Assembly (NCBI GenBank): GCA_900548315.1
Contig: URJU01000001.1
Location: 1 to 57,135, forward strand
Direction of reading: 5' to 3'
DNA length: 57,135 nucleotides
Source: an uncultured Coprococcus sp.
GTDB taxonomy: Bacteria; Bacillota; Clostridia; Lachnospirales; Lachnospiraceae
In this document: piece by piece, positions 16,418 through 24,904 of the stretch
Layout: each line of letters starts with the position of its first letter
Numbering within the stretch: the first letter of the stretch is position 1
The notes under the pieces: model-generated
The model's input: the letters and a program-made list of their open reading frames with translations, nothing else
What the model was told of the DNA's origin: nothing
Database searches by the model: none
Program-made: the position numbers and the translations under genes

Positions 16418-17674
16418 ATGAAGACACCATTTATTACAAAGGCAAAGGCAGAAGAGATCATCAAGGAGATCCCTACACCATTTCACATTTACGATGAAGA
16501 AGGAATCAGAGAGAATGCGCGAAAGCTTTACAAGGCGTTTTCATGGAATAAAGGATTCAAGGAGTATTTCGCTGTAAAAGCTACTCCAAACCCAACAATA
16601 CTCAAGATCCTCAAGGAAGAGGGCTGCGGAACTGACTGTTCATCACTGACAGAGCTTATGATGTCAGACAAGATGGGATTTAAGGGCGATGAGATCATGT
16701 TCTCGTCAAATGATACCCCTGCCGAAGAATTCGTGCTTGCTAAGAAACTGAACGCAACCATCAATCTTGACGATTTCACACACATTGATTTTCTGGAGAA
16801 GTCAGCAGGAATTCCAGAGAAGATCTGCTGCAGATTCAATCCGGGCGGAAAGTTCTCTATATCAACAACCATTATGGACAATCCTGGTGATGCAAAGTAT
16901 GGTATGACAAAGGATCAGATCATCGAGGCATACAAGATCCTAAAGGCAAAGGGCGTGAAGAGATTTGGCATGCATGCCTTCCTTGCCAGCAATACAGTTA
17001 CAAATGAATACTATCCAACACTTGCAAAGATCCTGTTCGAGACGGCGGTTGAGATCAAGGAGAAGACAGGCGTCAAGCTTGATTTCATCAACCTGTCAGG
17101 CGGAGTTGGAATCCCATATACACCGGACAAAGAGCCAAATGACATCATGGTCATCGGCGAGGGTGTCAGAAAGGTATATGAGGAAGTGCTTGTACCAGCA
17201 GGCATGGGTGATGTAGCTATATTTACAGAGCTCGGACGTTTCATGCTGGCACCTTACGGCCATCTGGTTACAACAGCCATCCATGAGAAGCACACACATA
17301 AGGAGTACATCGGCGTGGACGCATGTGCAGTCAACCTTATGAGACCTGCTATGTATGGTGCATACCATCACATCACAGTCCTTGGCAAGGAGAATGAGCC
17401 ATGTGATCACAAGTATGATGTGACAGGCTCACTGTGTGAGAACAATGATAAGTTTGCTATAGACAGAATGCTTCCAAAGATCGACATGGGAGATATCCTT
17501 GTCATCCACGATACAGGAGCACACGGATTTGCTATGGGATATAACTACAATGGCAAGCTTAAGTCAGCAGAGGTTCTGCTCAGACCGGATGGATCATGGA
17601 GGCTCATCCGCCGTGCAGAGACACCGGAGGATTACTTCGCAACCATCAATGACTTCTGGGATGTGGAATTATAA
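16418..17674 (+). CDS. lysA: Diaminopimelate decarboxylase family
   Basis: PLP enzyme of the group IV decarboxylase family, 418 aa, most likely meso-diaminopimelate decarboxylase, last step of lysine synthesis. The PLP lysine is in YFAVKATPNP near residue 49. The glycine-rich NLSGGVGIPY, the phosphate-site ELGRFMLAP (EPGR in classical enzymes) and GSLCENNDKF (CESGD in classical enzymes) follow, so it belongs to a divergent branch. HDTGAHGFAMGYNYNGK is the C-terminal tyrosine region. Carboxynorspermidine decarboxylase is a less likely reading. AAAGG precedes the ATG. Confidence 0.85.
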   Translation: MKTPFITKAKAEEIIKEIPTPFHIYDEEGIRENARKLYKAFSWNKGFKEYFAVKATPNPTILKILKEEGCGTDCSSLTELMMSDKMGFKGDEIMFSSNDTPAEEFVLAKKLNATINLDDFTHIDFLEKSAGIPEKICCRFNPGGKFSISTTIMDNPGDAKYGMTKDQIIEAYKILKAKGVKRFGMHAFLASNTVTNEYYPTLAKILFETAVEIKEKTGVKLDFINLSGGVGIPYTPDKEPNDIMVIGEGVRKVYEEVLVPAGMGDVAIFTELGRFMLAPYGHLVTTAIHEKHTHKEYIGVDACAVNLMRPAMYGAYHHITVLGKENEPCDHKYDVTGSLCENNDKFAIDRMLPKIDMGDILVIHDTGAHGFAMGYNYNGKLKSAEVLLRPDGSWRLIRRAETPEDYFATINDFWDVEL

Positions 17675-17688
17675 GAGTTGATCATAAT

Positions 17689-17754
17689 AAAAGCCGGACA
17701 TGATATACTATACCAAGAATGCTTATGGGTAGGTATCTTTCATGTCTGGCTTTT
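17689..17754 (+). terminator. Terminator after lysA
   Basis: AAAAGCCGGACATGA and TCATGTCTGGCTTTT pair over 15 positions with one G-T, with a loop of about 36 bases, followed by TTTTGTTTAT. The A-rich 5' arm means it can also act for the converging kinase gene. Confidence 0.8.
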
Positions 17755-17795
17755 GTTTATGTGGTCTGTGCGGCAGAGTCAACAATGTCTCATAG

Positions 17796-19061
17796 TTACA
17801 AACGTACTTCGAAATGTATATATGTCACACCGTCTATCTGCTGATTGTCGAGACATATCTGTCCATTGTATTGGTTTACTAGTTTTTTCAAATTTGCGAG
17901 ACCATATCCGTGAAAGGTTCTGTCGGCTTTTTTTGTTGTGTATCCAGTTTCAAACATTCGCTGGCGCAGCTCCTGGGTGAGCTGCCTGCCCCGGTTGAGG
18001 GTTTCGATTATAATTTGACTGTCAATGCTGTCCAAGGTTAGAAATACAGTATCTGACTTTTGCGAAGCATCCAGGGAGTTGTCTATCAGGATTCCTACTA
18101 TACGTATTATGTCATATTCCGGTGTGTTGCTCACGAGGAATCTATTCTTTATTGTTACATCAAGGTTTATCCCAAGTTTATCTGAGGAAATCATCTTACT
18201 GTGTATAAATCCCGCGACTATAGGCATATTTATTTTCAAAAGTTCGATACACTTGTAGTCAGATGCGATATTGCTGGAATATTTGGTTATGGCATTTGCC
18301 AGAGAATCATAATCCTTGCAGGAGTATGGAAGCATATTTATAGCTGCCAGGTGATTATTGAAATCATGCTGCCTGCCCAGTATATCCTGAATGAGATCGG
18401 TCATCATAGGCTGATAGGTTTCGTAGCTTGCCAGATCGTGTTTCTGTTTGCTGATCGTTCGCTGCTGGTTAAGGAGGACAACATCGGTTATGATGATTAT
18501 CACGGCAATTGATGCTATATACGGTATATAAGATGAAATGTCAGATGAGCTGTACTTATATAATCCGGTTTCAATCATGTATATTGTAAACAGGTGCAGC
18601 AGAAGAAACTTGGTTATGGCATTGCCATTCATAAGAAAACAGAAGAATTTATGAACCGGTGCAAAATGGCATACAAGGGCAGATACGATGATTATGATAG
18701 CAGAACTTGTCAGAGCGATCAGGTTTATGTTGCTGATCTGAACCTTGTTGAACACCATCACAAGAAAATCTTCAGAAAATGCTGTAAGCATGTATGAAAT
18801 AATATAAGTCATTAGAACCTCAAATGGTGATGATTTTGTCGTATATAGCGCAGTTAGGTAGGATAACAGACAAACACATATCCAGCCGAATGCATTTGGA
18901 AAGATATATGCTAGGATGTTGCTGCTGATAAAATAAAAAGTCAGCCCGGCGATAGGGTGCCTGAGCGATTTAAATTTGATATTTAAAAGTGATGAGTATA
19001 TTATGAGATCGATCAGAGACTCAATTGCAAAGCACACCAGTTCAACAGCCGGATACAACAT
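17796..19061 (-). CDS. AgrC-type sensor histidine kinase (GHKL)
   Basis: Membrane sensor kinase, about 421 aa. The N-terminal 210 residues contain about six hydrophobic helices. The phospho-acceptor box QHDFNNHLAAINML is of the AgrC/CitA-like HPK10 type, and the ATP-binding domain shows the N box LIDNSLDAS and G box GYGLANLKKLV. The start at 19061 (MLYPAVELVCF) has AGGAG seven bases upstream; an in-frame extension upstream runs through a terminator and is not real. AgrC-type kinases usually sense cyclic peptides and pair with a LytTR response regulator, but no regulator, AgrB or AgrD gene is adjacent, so it is an orphan here. Confidence 0.88.
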   Translation of the reverse strand: MLYPAVELVCFAIESLIDLIIYSSLLNIKFKSLRHPIAGLTFYFISSNILAYIFPNAFGWICVCLLSYLTALYTTKSSPFEVLMTYIISYMLTAFSEDFLVMVFNKVQISNINLIALTSSAIIIIVSALVCHFAPVHKFFCFLMNGNAITKFLLLHLFTIYMIETGLYKYSSSDISSYIPYIASIAVIIIITDVVLLNQQRTISKQKHDLASYETYQPMMTDLIQDILGRQHDFNNHLAAINMLPYSCKDYDSLANAITKYSSNIASDYKCIELLKINMPIVAGFIHSKMISSDKLGINLDVTIKNRFLVSNTPEYDIIRIVGILIDNSLDASQKSDTVFLTLDSIDSQIIIETLNRGRQLTQELRQRMFETGYTTKKADRTFHGYGLANLKKLVNQYNGQICLDNQQIDGVTYIHFEVRL

Positions 19062-19154
19062 GGGGAAGCTCCTTTTTATAATAAATATGGTAATAGTTAT
19101 GAAGTCCCCTCTAAACCAAAAGTATACAATAGCATAGATGAAAAATCCATAAAG

Positions 19155-19188
19155 AAAAACAGGGGGCAAATGAATGTCTCCTGTTTTT
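19155..19188. terminator. Bidirectional-type terminator between the cyclophilin and kinase genes
   Basis: AAAAACAGG and CCTGTTTTT are exact complements, with further CA/TG pairing inside. Flanking A- and T-runs let it work in both directions; on the minus strand it ends the cyclophilin transcript. Confidence 0.78.
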
Positions 19189-19282
19189 CTAATATCCAAT
19201 ATGGCGAATGGATGTTTTGGTTTCACTTAAAAAAAATTATTCCTGTTTTCAAATGAAGATATATAGGGTATAATAACTTCGA

Positions 19283-19801
19283 TTAAGCCTTTTCAGGTTC
19301 AGGGTAGTCTACGCCGAAGGTTTCGACTGTCACGGTCTTCATCTTCTGCTCAACCCTTGGTTTATCGTTGTAGTCAGTTGGAACATTTGCAATCTTGTCT
19401 ACAATGTCAAGACCCTCGATAACCTTGCCGAAGGCGGCATAGGCACCGTCCAGATGTGGAGATGTCTTGTGCATGATAAAGAACTGTGAACCTGCTGAGT
19501 CAGGCATCATTGAACGAGCCATTGAGAGGACTCCTGGGGTGTGTGCCAGATCGTTCTTGAAACCGTTCTGTGAGAACTCTCCCTTGATGGAGTAACCAGG
19601 CCCGCCGATGCCAATCCCCTGAGGATCTCCGCCCTGTATCATGAACCCTTTTATGACACGATGGAAGATGATTCCGTCATAAAAGCCTTTCTTTACGAGT
19701 GAGATGAAGTTGTTTACAGTATTAGGTGCAATGTCAGGATAAAGTTCAGCTTTCATGACATCGCCGTTTTCCATAGTTATAGTTACTATTGGATTTGCCA
19801 C
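19283..19801 (-). CDS. ppiB: Peptidyl-prolyl cis-trans isomerase, cyclophilin type
   Basis: Cyclophilin, about 172 aa, a cytosolic proline isomerase. The active-site segments FHRVIKGFMIQGGDP, GSQFFIMH and AAFGKVIEG are clear. I prefer the GTG at 19801, which gives the family-typical N-terminus MANPIVTITMENG and has AAAGGA nine bases upstream; ATGs at 19810 and 19822 lie on or before that ribosome site. The tail PEPEKA is short. A predicted promoter is at 19835-19863. Confidence 0.93.
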   Translation of the reverse strand: MANPIVTITMENGDVMKAELYPDIAPNTVNNFISLVKKGFYDGIIFHRVIKGFMIQGGDPQGIGIGGPGYSIKGEFSQNGFKNDLAHTPGVLSMARSMMPDSAGSQFFIMHKTSPHLDGAYAAFGKVIEGLDIVDKIANVPTDYNDKPRVEQKMKTVTVETFGVDYPEPEKA

Positions 19802-19834
19802 GTATATCATTCCTTTCTTCATTGAGATAGAGTT

Positions 19835-19863
19835 ATGATAACATCACTAGTAGAAACAGGCAA
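19835..19863 (-). promoter_or_regulatory. Sigma-A promoter of ppiB
   Basis: On the minus strand TTGCCT (19858-19863), 17 bases, TATCAT (19835-19840). Confidence 0.55.
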
Positions 19864-19963
19864 ATGAAATTTTGGGTGTAGGTCTGCCGGTGAGTGAAGG
19901 ATAGGCAGATAAAGAGATAAAAATGCAGCAATGCAGGAAAGAGAGAAGAAAGAGGAGAAAAAG

Positions 19964-21115
19964 ATGGATTGGAGAAATATCGTAAGACCAATAATAATAA
20001 TTGCTCTTGCCGTGTGTATAGTGCTGTTTGGCGTTCATAAGATCAAAGATACATACACTGGTTTTATGAGAGAATATGAGGGTGCCGAAGGTGGAGCTGC
20101 TGGGGAGAATGTGGAGATTACAATCCCTCAGGATACAACCATCAAAGAGGCTGCGTCAATCCTTAAGGATGCTGGGCTTATAGAATACAAGCTTGCGTTC
20201 CAGCTTAGAATGACAGGTTCCCAGTACAGTGGCAGCCTTCAGCCGGGAACATATACACTTAATTCTGGTATGTCGACGCTGGATATGATAAAGACATTGT
20301 GCTATGTGGAGTCCACAAGAAAGGTGCTCTACACGATCACTGTCCCAGAGGGATTTACGGTTGAACAGATAGCCGACAGATGTGAGGAGGCAGGATTCTG
20401 TACAGCGGAGGAATTTTTGAAAGAGTGTAAATCAGGAGACTTTGAATATCCATTTGAGATACAGTCCACGGAGGTCAAATATGCACTCCAGGGATTTTTG
20501 TTCCCAGCGACATATGATGTGTATGAGAATATGACGGCAAAGGATCTCATACAGGATATGATAGACAAGTTTAACAGTGTCTACACTGATGAGTACAAGA
20601 AGAAAGCTGAGGAACTTGGTTATTCAGATTTTGAAGTCCTTACGATGGCATCTATTGTTGAGAAGGAGTGCAAGCTTGATTCGGACAGACCGATGGTTGC
20701 AGGTGTATTTATCAATCGTCTCAACCAGGATATGCCGCTTCAGGTTGATCCGTCAGTACTCTATGCAGTCACAGATGGTCAGTACAACCAGGCTGAACTG
20801 TCATATGACGACTTGGAGATCGATTCACCATATAACACATACAAATATACAGGACTTCCGGTTGGACCTATATGTAACCCTGGACAGGCATCTATAGAGG
20901 GTGTATTGAATGCTACTCATCATGATTATCTCTACTACCTGACCTCGGATGAGAGCAACGGTGCTTGTATATTTAACGAGACATATGAGGGACATCTGGC
21001 AGACATCGAGAAAGCTGACGCTGCAAAGGCTGAGAAGGAGGGCGGTGAGGATGCATCTTCAGATGACTCATCAGACGACTCAGACTCAAGTGATGATTCC
21101 TATGACGGCGAGTAG
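19964..21115 (+). CDS. mltG: Endolytic transglycosylase MltG
   Basis: MltG/YceG family lytic transglycosylase, 383 aa, which cuts nascent peptidoglycan strands at the membrane. One N-terminal helix (about residues 8-27), a LysM-like subdomain around residues 45-110 with IPQDTTIKEAASILKDAGLI and LQPGTYTL, then the catalytic domain with ASIVEKE (catalytic Glu) and YKYTGLPVGPICNPGQASI. The C-terminal 25 residues are almost all Asp and Ser, an unusual acidic tail. ATG 19964 has AGAGGAG six bases upstream. Confidence 0.93.
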   Translation: MDWRNIVRPIIIIALAVCIVLFGVHKIKDTYTGFMREYEGAEGGAAGENVEITIPQDTTIKEAASILKDAGLIEYKLAFQLRMTGSQYSGSLQPGTYTLNSGMSTLDMIKTLCYVESTRKVLYTITVPEGFTVEQIADRCEEAGFCTAEEFLKECKSGDFEYPFEIQSTEVKYALQGFLFPATYDVYENMTAKDLIQDMIDKFNSVYTDEYKKKAEELGYSDFEVLTMASIVEKECKLDSDRPMVAGVFINRLNQDMPLQVDPSVLYAVTDGQYNQAELSYDDLEIDSPYNTYKYTGLPVGPICNPGQASIEGVLNATHHDYLYYLTSDESNGACIFNETYEGHLADIEKADAAKAEKEGGEDASSDDSSDDSDSSDDSYDGE

Positions 21116-21169
21116 ACATTACAGGAAATAAGTCGTTAAATTAAACAACAAAATATAGTTCTAATTTTT

Positions 21170-21246
21170 CCAAAAGGGTATAAACTGCTTGCGATATATA
21201 AGTTTATTATATATAATAAAGGAGTGTGTACCCTTTTGGGTTTTTA
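21170..21246 (+). terminator. mltG terminator that encloses a promoter
   Basis: CCAAAAGGGTA (21170-21180) and TACCCTTTTGG (21229-21239) are exact 11-bp complements followed by GTTTTTATG. The 48-base loop contains the -35 and -10 boxes of the next operon. Confidence 0.75.
21189..21217 (+). promoter_or_regulatory. Sigma-A promoter of the FHA/kinase operon
   Basis: TTGCGA at 21189-21194, 17 bases, consensus TATAAT at 21212-21217, inside an 18-bp AT palindrome (21203-21220). The start would be near 21224, within the loop of the preceding terminator. Confidence 0.8.
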
Positions 21247-21292
21247 TGCATCGAGTTATGCGCTTTTGGAGGTGCGATAGGAGGAATATTTG

Positions 21293-22906
21293 ATGAGAAA
21301 AATAAGTTTCAAAGTAAGAAATATCGGGTCTGAGAAATATCTGTCATATATTCTTAATGATGATTGTGAGTTTGATGAAGAATTGTTAGATTATCTGGAA
21401 GAGAATAAGATTCCAGAACTCATAGATATCATTTATGAAGAGGATGATGAGAACGATTACCTTACATATAATGTTACAGGCAGGACAACGGTAGACGCAC
21501 TCCTTTCTAATACAGTAAATGCAGAGAAGATATTAGGAATCGTCAGGGGGGTTGCCTCGGGAATTGTAAATCTCAGAGATTTGGGAATCCCAGCATCATA
21601 TGTTATTTTGCATAAGGGATTTACATATGTGAACCCTGTTACATACGATGTTGGAATGTTGTGCGTTCCTATAGAGGCTGATGCGAACATTAACGCAGAG
21701 TTTAGAATTTTTGTGAAGGATATACTTACAAGCGTAAAATATGATGACAGTGAAGATTGCAATTATGTTGCCAAACTGCTTACACTTCTGAACGCTGACA
21801 AGTTTACAGTCAGAAACTTCTATTCGCAGCTCACAGAGCTTATGGAATCAGCCGGTATGCAGGTTGAAGAAAAGTTTGTAGATATAGGTGGGGATGTCTC
21901 GGTATCACAGTCCACAGTTGACACAACTTCTGATACAAGCATGGATGATCTCCCTGAGTACAGAGATGTATCATTTGGCGAGGAGGATGACGCTGAGGAA
22001 GGCGAGGATGAGGATGTATCATCAGGAGTAGATGATCTGTTTAAGGATCTTTCATTTGATGGATCTGAAAAGCCAGAGGAAGAAAATAGTGTGTCCTCAG
22101 GAATTGATATGTCTGTATTCGATGACAGCGTATTTGACGATCTGGAGACTGATGACTCCGATGATGATACGGATTATACAGAGGCACTTACATCAGATGT
22201 GGAGCCACAGTCAAGTCTCACTGAGGTCGCTCAGACCACAGACGGAGTTACTGAAGTTGAGCTTGATCGCCAGGAGGAGCAGACTCCTGTTCTTATCTCA
22301 ACAGATGAGATAATAGACAATCCGCCAGTGATCAAGAATATCAAGATAAATAGAGCTAAGATAATACAGAAAGCGGTTGTTGATGCAGAGGAAAACAAGA
22401 TCGACAATCCAACGGAGCAGATCATAGCTCCTCAGTATATGAATGGTGAGGTGGCGGAGCCTGAGACTAATATGGATCCGGTCACAGCCAAGGCTGATGA
22501 GGAGGAGAAAAAAGGAACTGGAAGTACAGTGGAGCTCACAGGCGGAATGAACGTTGTAAAGGATAGCGATTCAGATACCGTTTCGGCAGTTCCTAAGGGA
22601 GTTCCGAGGGCTATGCCATATATAGTGAGAGTCAACACCGGAGAGAGAGTTATGGTCAATAAGGCTGTCTTCAAGATAGGAAAGGCTGGCAGAGGTGTTG
22701 ATTATCATGTAGGTGGAAATGGAGCCATAAGCAAGGTACATATCATAATCTACCAGAGAGAGGATGGATGTTATCTGAAGGATAATAAGACTACCAATGG
22801 AACATATCTGAATGGTCAGAGGCTCGATGACAATGGAGAGATGAAACTTACAAACGATGCAATGATAAGTATCGGTGGTGAGGACTTTATATTCAAATTA
22901 AGTTAA
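21293..22906 (+). CDS. DUF6382-like plus FHA domain protein, copy 1
   Basis: Cytosolic protein of 537 aa. Residues 1-185 resemble the DUF6382 domain, an EssB/pseudokinase-like fold: VRGVASGIVNLRDLGIPASYVIL and TYVNPVTYDVGMLCVPIE fit its core. A long acidic Ser/Asp/Glu linker (about 200-430) follows, then a C-terminal FHA domain with FKIGKAGRGVDYHV, AISKVHIII and NKTTNGTYLNGQ. FHA domains bind phospho-threonine; here the usual GR is GK. ATG 21293 has TAGGAGG eight bases upstream. It is the first gene of the six-gene operon and probably an adaptor for the downstream kinase. Confidence 0.85.
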   Translation: MRKISFKVRNIGSEKYLSYILNDDCEFDEELLDYLEENKIPELIDIIYEEDDENDYLTYNVTGRTTVDALLSNTVNAEKILGIVRGVASGIVNLRDLGIPASYVILHKGFTYVNPVTYDVGMLCVPIEADANINAEFRIFVKDILTSVKYDDSEDCNYVAKLLTLLNADKFTVRNFYSQLTELMESAGMQVEEKFVDIGGDVSVSQSTVDTTSDTSMDDLPEYRDVSFGEEDDAEEGEDEDVSSGVDDLFKDLSFDGSEKPEEENSVSSGIDMSVFDDSVFDDLETDDSDDDTDYTEALTSDVEPQSSLTEVAQTTDGVTEVELDRQEEQTPVLISTDEIIDNPPVIKNIKINRAKIIQKAVVDAEENKIDNPTEQIIAPQYMNGEVAEPETNMDPVTAKADEEEKKGTGSTVELTGGMNVVKDSDSDTVSAVPKGVPRAMPYIVRVNTGERVMVNKAVFKIGKAGRGVDYHVGGNGAISKVHIIIYQREDGCYLKDNKTTNGTYLNGQRLDDNGEMKLTNDAMISIGGEDFIFKLS

Positions 22907-22934
22907 TATACACTGCCCACGGAAGTGGGGAAGG

Positions 22935-22957
22935 AGCAGGTAGTAATACCTGCTTTT
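22935..22957 (+). terminator. Attenuator-like hairpin between the two FHA genes
   Basis: AGCAGGTA and TACCTGCT are exact 8-bp complements with loop GTAA, followed by TTTGG. The short T-run suggests partial read-through. Confidence 0.5.
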
Positions 22958-22987
22958 GGTGTTTACTAAAGGGGGTAAATAAATCAA

Positions 22988-24859
22988 ATGAAGAGAGAGA
23001 AGATAACCGTCATACCTATGGGGAATATATATAAGGCAAGTTACATTCTAGATGTCAATGATGTTGTTGATGCCAAGGTATATGATATGAGCAGAAACGG
23101 AATGTTTCCACAGATGATTCCATGTGATATGCAGGAAAATGGTGGAGTGAGGACATTTGAGTATACCATAGATGGCATGAGACCACTTCCTGAGATATTG
23201 AAATCTGATATGGGCAGGAGAGATATGCTTACAGTGATCTACAATGTGTTGGAGAGCTTGGAGACGTTTGGAAAGGGAATGGTTTCCCTTAGTTATGTTG
23301 CAAAGGAGACACAGCATATATTCGTATCTCCGGAGTCGTATGATGTGAAATTTATTGTTGCGCCCGTGGATAAAGAGTTCACGGATATGAATGAGGTTAG
23401 GAATCTTATAAAGACAATAATTGTGGATGCGAAGTATTCAGAGTCAGATGCGGATAATTATGTTGCCAGACTCATAAATTATGTCAATATGCCTGGAACT
23501 TTTTCGAGCTCTGATATGAAGAATAGGGTTAAGGATCTATTGATGGAGATGGGGGCGGAGGTGCCCGAATCTGGGAAGAATATACCAATGAATGGCATGG
23601 AAATGCAAAGTGGTAGCAGCCATATACTGAGATCGGAAACCCCATCACCTAAGGTGAGCCGTCTCGGAGTTATGAGAAATAATGCGAGAATGAATGGACA
23701 GGTGCCACCGATGGGACCGAGTGGAGTGCCGATGAACGGAATGCCACCGATGGGACCGAACGGAATGCCAATGAACGGAATGCCGCCGATGGGACCGAAT
23801 GGAATGCCAATGAACGGAATGCCGTCGATGGGACCGAACGGAATGCCAATGAATGGGGCTATGCCGCCGATGGGACCGAATGGAATGCCAATGAACGGGG
23901 CTATGCCGCCGATGGGACCGAATGGAATGCCAATGAATGGAGCTATGCCGCCGATGCCAGAAGGTGTGAATCAGTTCGAGTCAGAAGTGAAAAATGAGGA
24001 TACGGCAGAGACACCAGTAAACAGCGAGACACCCGAGACAATGCTAAAAGAAGATGCTGGGAAAGAAGTGATTGCTGAGGAAGAACAGTCTGGCAATAAA
24101 GAGGTAGCTGAGGTCATTGCGGAACGACAAAAAAATGAGAATCCATTTAACGGGGCGCCGATGCCAGAGATGCCGCCGATGGGAAATCCGTTTGGAGAAG
24201 CACCGGTATCGCCGACAGGAAATCCGTTTGGAGGAGCACCGGTACCGCCGATGGGAAATCCATTTGAAGTAACACCTCCAATGAATGCAGCCGAGAATGT
24301 GACGGAGCAGCCGGATAACATAGAGACAGCCGAACCTACGGTGGAGCAGCCGGATAACGCGGAAACAGTCGAGCCTATGGTAGAACAGCCAAAGAACGAG
24401 AATTCATTTGACGAGGTGCCAATACCACAGACGCCGCCAATGGGAAATCCGTTTGGAGGGGAACCGGTACCGCCAATGCCGCAGATGCCGCCAATGGGAA
24501 ATCCGTTTGGAGAGATGCCAGTACCGCCGGCAGCACCTGTTGGAATGCCGTCATCAGAAGGACCGGCACCATATTTTGTCCGCACAAGAACCGGTGAAAG
24601 GATTGATCTGGACAAGGCAGAATTTAAGATAGGACATAAGGTTTCGGATGTTGATTACGTGGTATCAGACAACTCAGCAATAAGCAGAGTACACTGTGTG
24701 ATCACGAAGAGAAATGGAGTATGCTTTATCAGAGACAACCATTCAACAAATGGAACATACATAAATGGCGACAGGCTGAATGATGGAGAGGAAAGATTCC
24801 TTACCAATAATGCATTCGTGATATTGGGCAATGAGGAATTCGTTTATCATATAAAATAA
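22988..24859 (+). CDS. DUF6382-like plus FHA domain protein, copy 2, with Pro/Met/Gly repeats
   Basis: Paralogue of the preceding gene, 623 aa. The N-terminal 190 residues share the same domain plan (VIYNVLESLETFGKGMVSLSYV, IFVSPESYDVKFIVAPVD, DADNYVARLINYVN). Residues about 239-323 are six tandem units of MPPMGPNGMPMNG, and about 390-525 is Pro-rich with repeated MGNPFG. The C-terminal FHA domain has FKIGHKVSDVDYVV, AISRVHCVI and NHSTNGTYING; the usual phosphate-binding Arg after Gly is His. AAAGGGGG precedes the ATG by 12 bases. The repeats look like a flexible, possibly proline-binding linker. Confidence 0.85.
   Translation: MKREKITVIPMGNIYKASYILDVNDVVDAKVYDMSRNGMFPQMIPCDMQENGGVRTFEYTIDGMRPLPEILKSDMGRRDMLTVIYNVLESLETFGKGMVSLSYVAKETQHIFVSPESYDVKFIVAPVDKEFTDMNEVRNLIKTIIVDAKYSESDADNYVARLINYVNMPGTFSSSDMKNRVKDLLMEMGAEVPESGKNIPMNGMEMQSGSSHILRSETPSPKVSRLGVMRNNARMNGQVPPMGPSGVPMNGMPPMGPNGMPMNGMPPMGPNGMPMNGMPSMGPNGMPMNGAMPPMGPNGMPMNGAMPPMGPNGMPMNGAMPPMPEGVNQFESEVKNEDTAETPVNSETPETMLKEDAGKEVIAEEEQSGNKEVAEVIAERQKNENPFNGAPMPEMPPMGNPFGEAPVSPTGNPFGGAPVPPMGNPFEVTPPMNAAENVTEQPDNIETAEPTVEQPDNAETVEPMVEQPKNENSFDEVPIPQTPPMGNPFGGEPVPPMPQMPPMGNPFGEMPVPPAAPVGMPSSEGPAPYFVRTRTGERIDLDKAEFKIGHKVSDVDYVVSDNSAISRVHCVITKRNGVCFIRDNHSTNGTYINGDRLNDGEERFLTNNAFVILGNEEFVYHIK
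23702..23956 (+). repeat. In-frame tandem repeat, 39- and 42-base units
   Basis: Six copies of a unit coding MPPMGPNGMPMNG (39 bases); the last copies carry an added Ala codon (42 bases). Near-identity at DNA level implies recent expansion. All unit lengths are multiples of three, so copy-number change keeps the frame. Confidence 0.85.
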
Positions 24860-24904
24860 TCTTGTCACCACGGTTAAAAGATATATTACGGGAGGAGTAA
24901 TGTG

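Noticed and set aside
19062..19226. Longer N-terminus for the histidine kinase
   Set aside because: The extension crosses a strong terminator, and an AGGAG sits correctly before the internal ATG at 19061.
23702..23956. CRISPR-like array
   Set aside because: The repeats are in frame inside a coding sequence, have no unique spacers, and no cas genes are present.
21293..24859. Type VII secretion locus
   Set aside because: The EssB-like domains and FHA parts are suggestive, but no FtsK/SpoIIIE-type ATPase, WXG100 or LXG gene is present.
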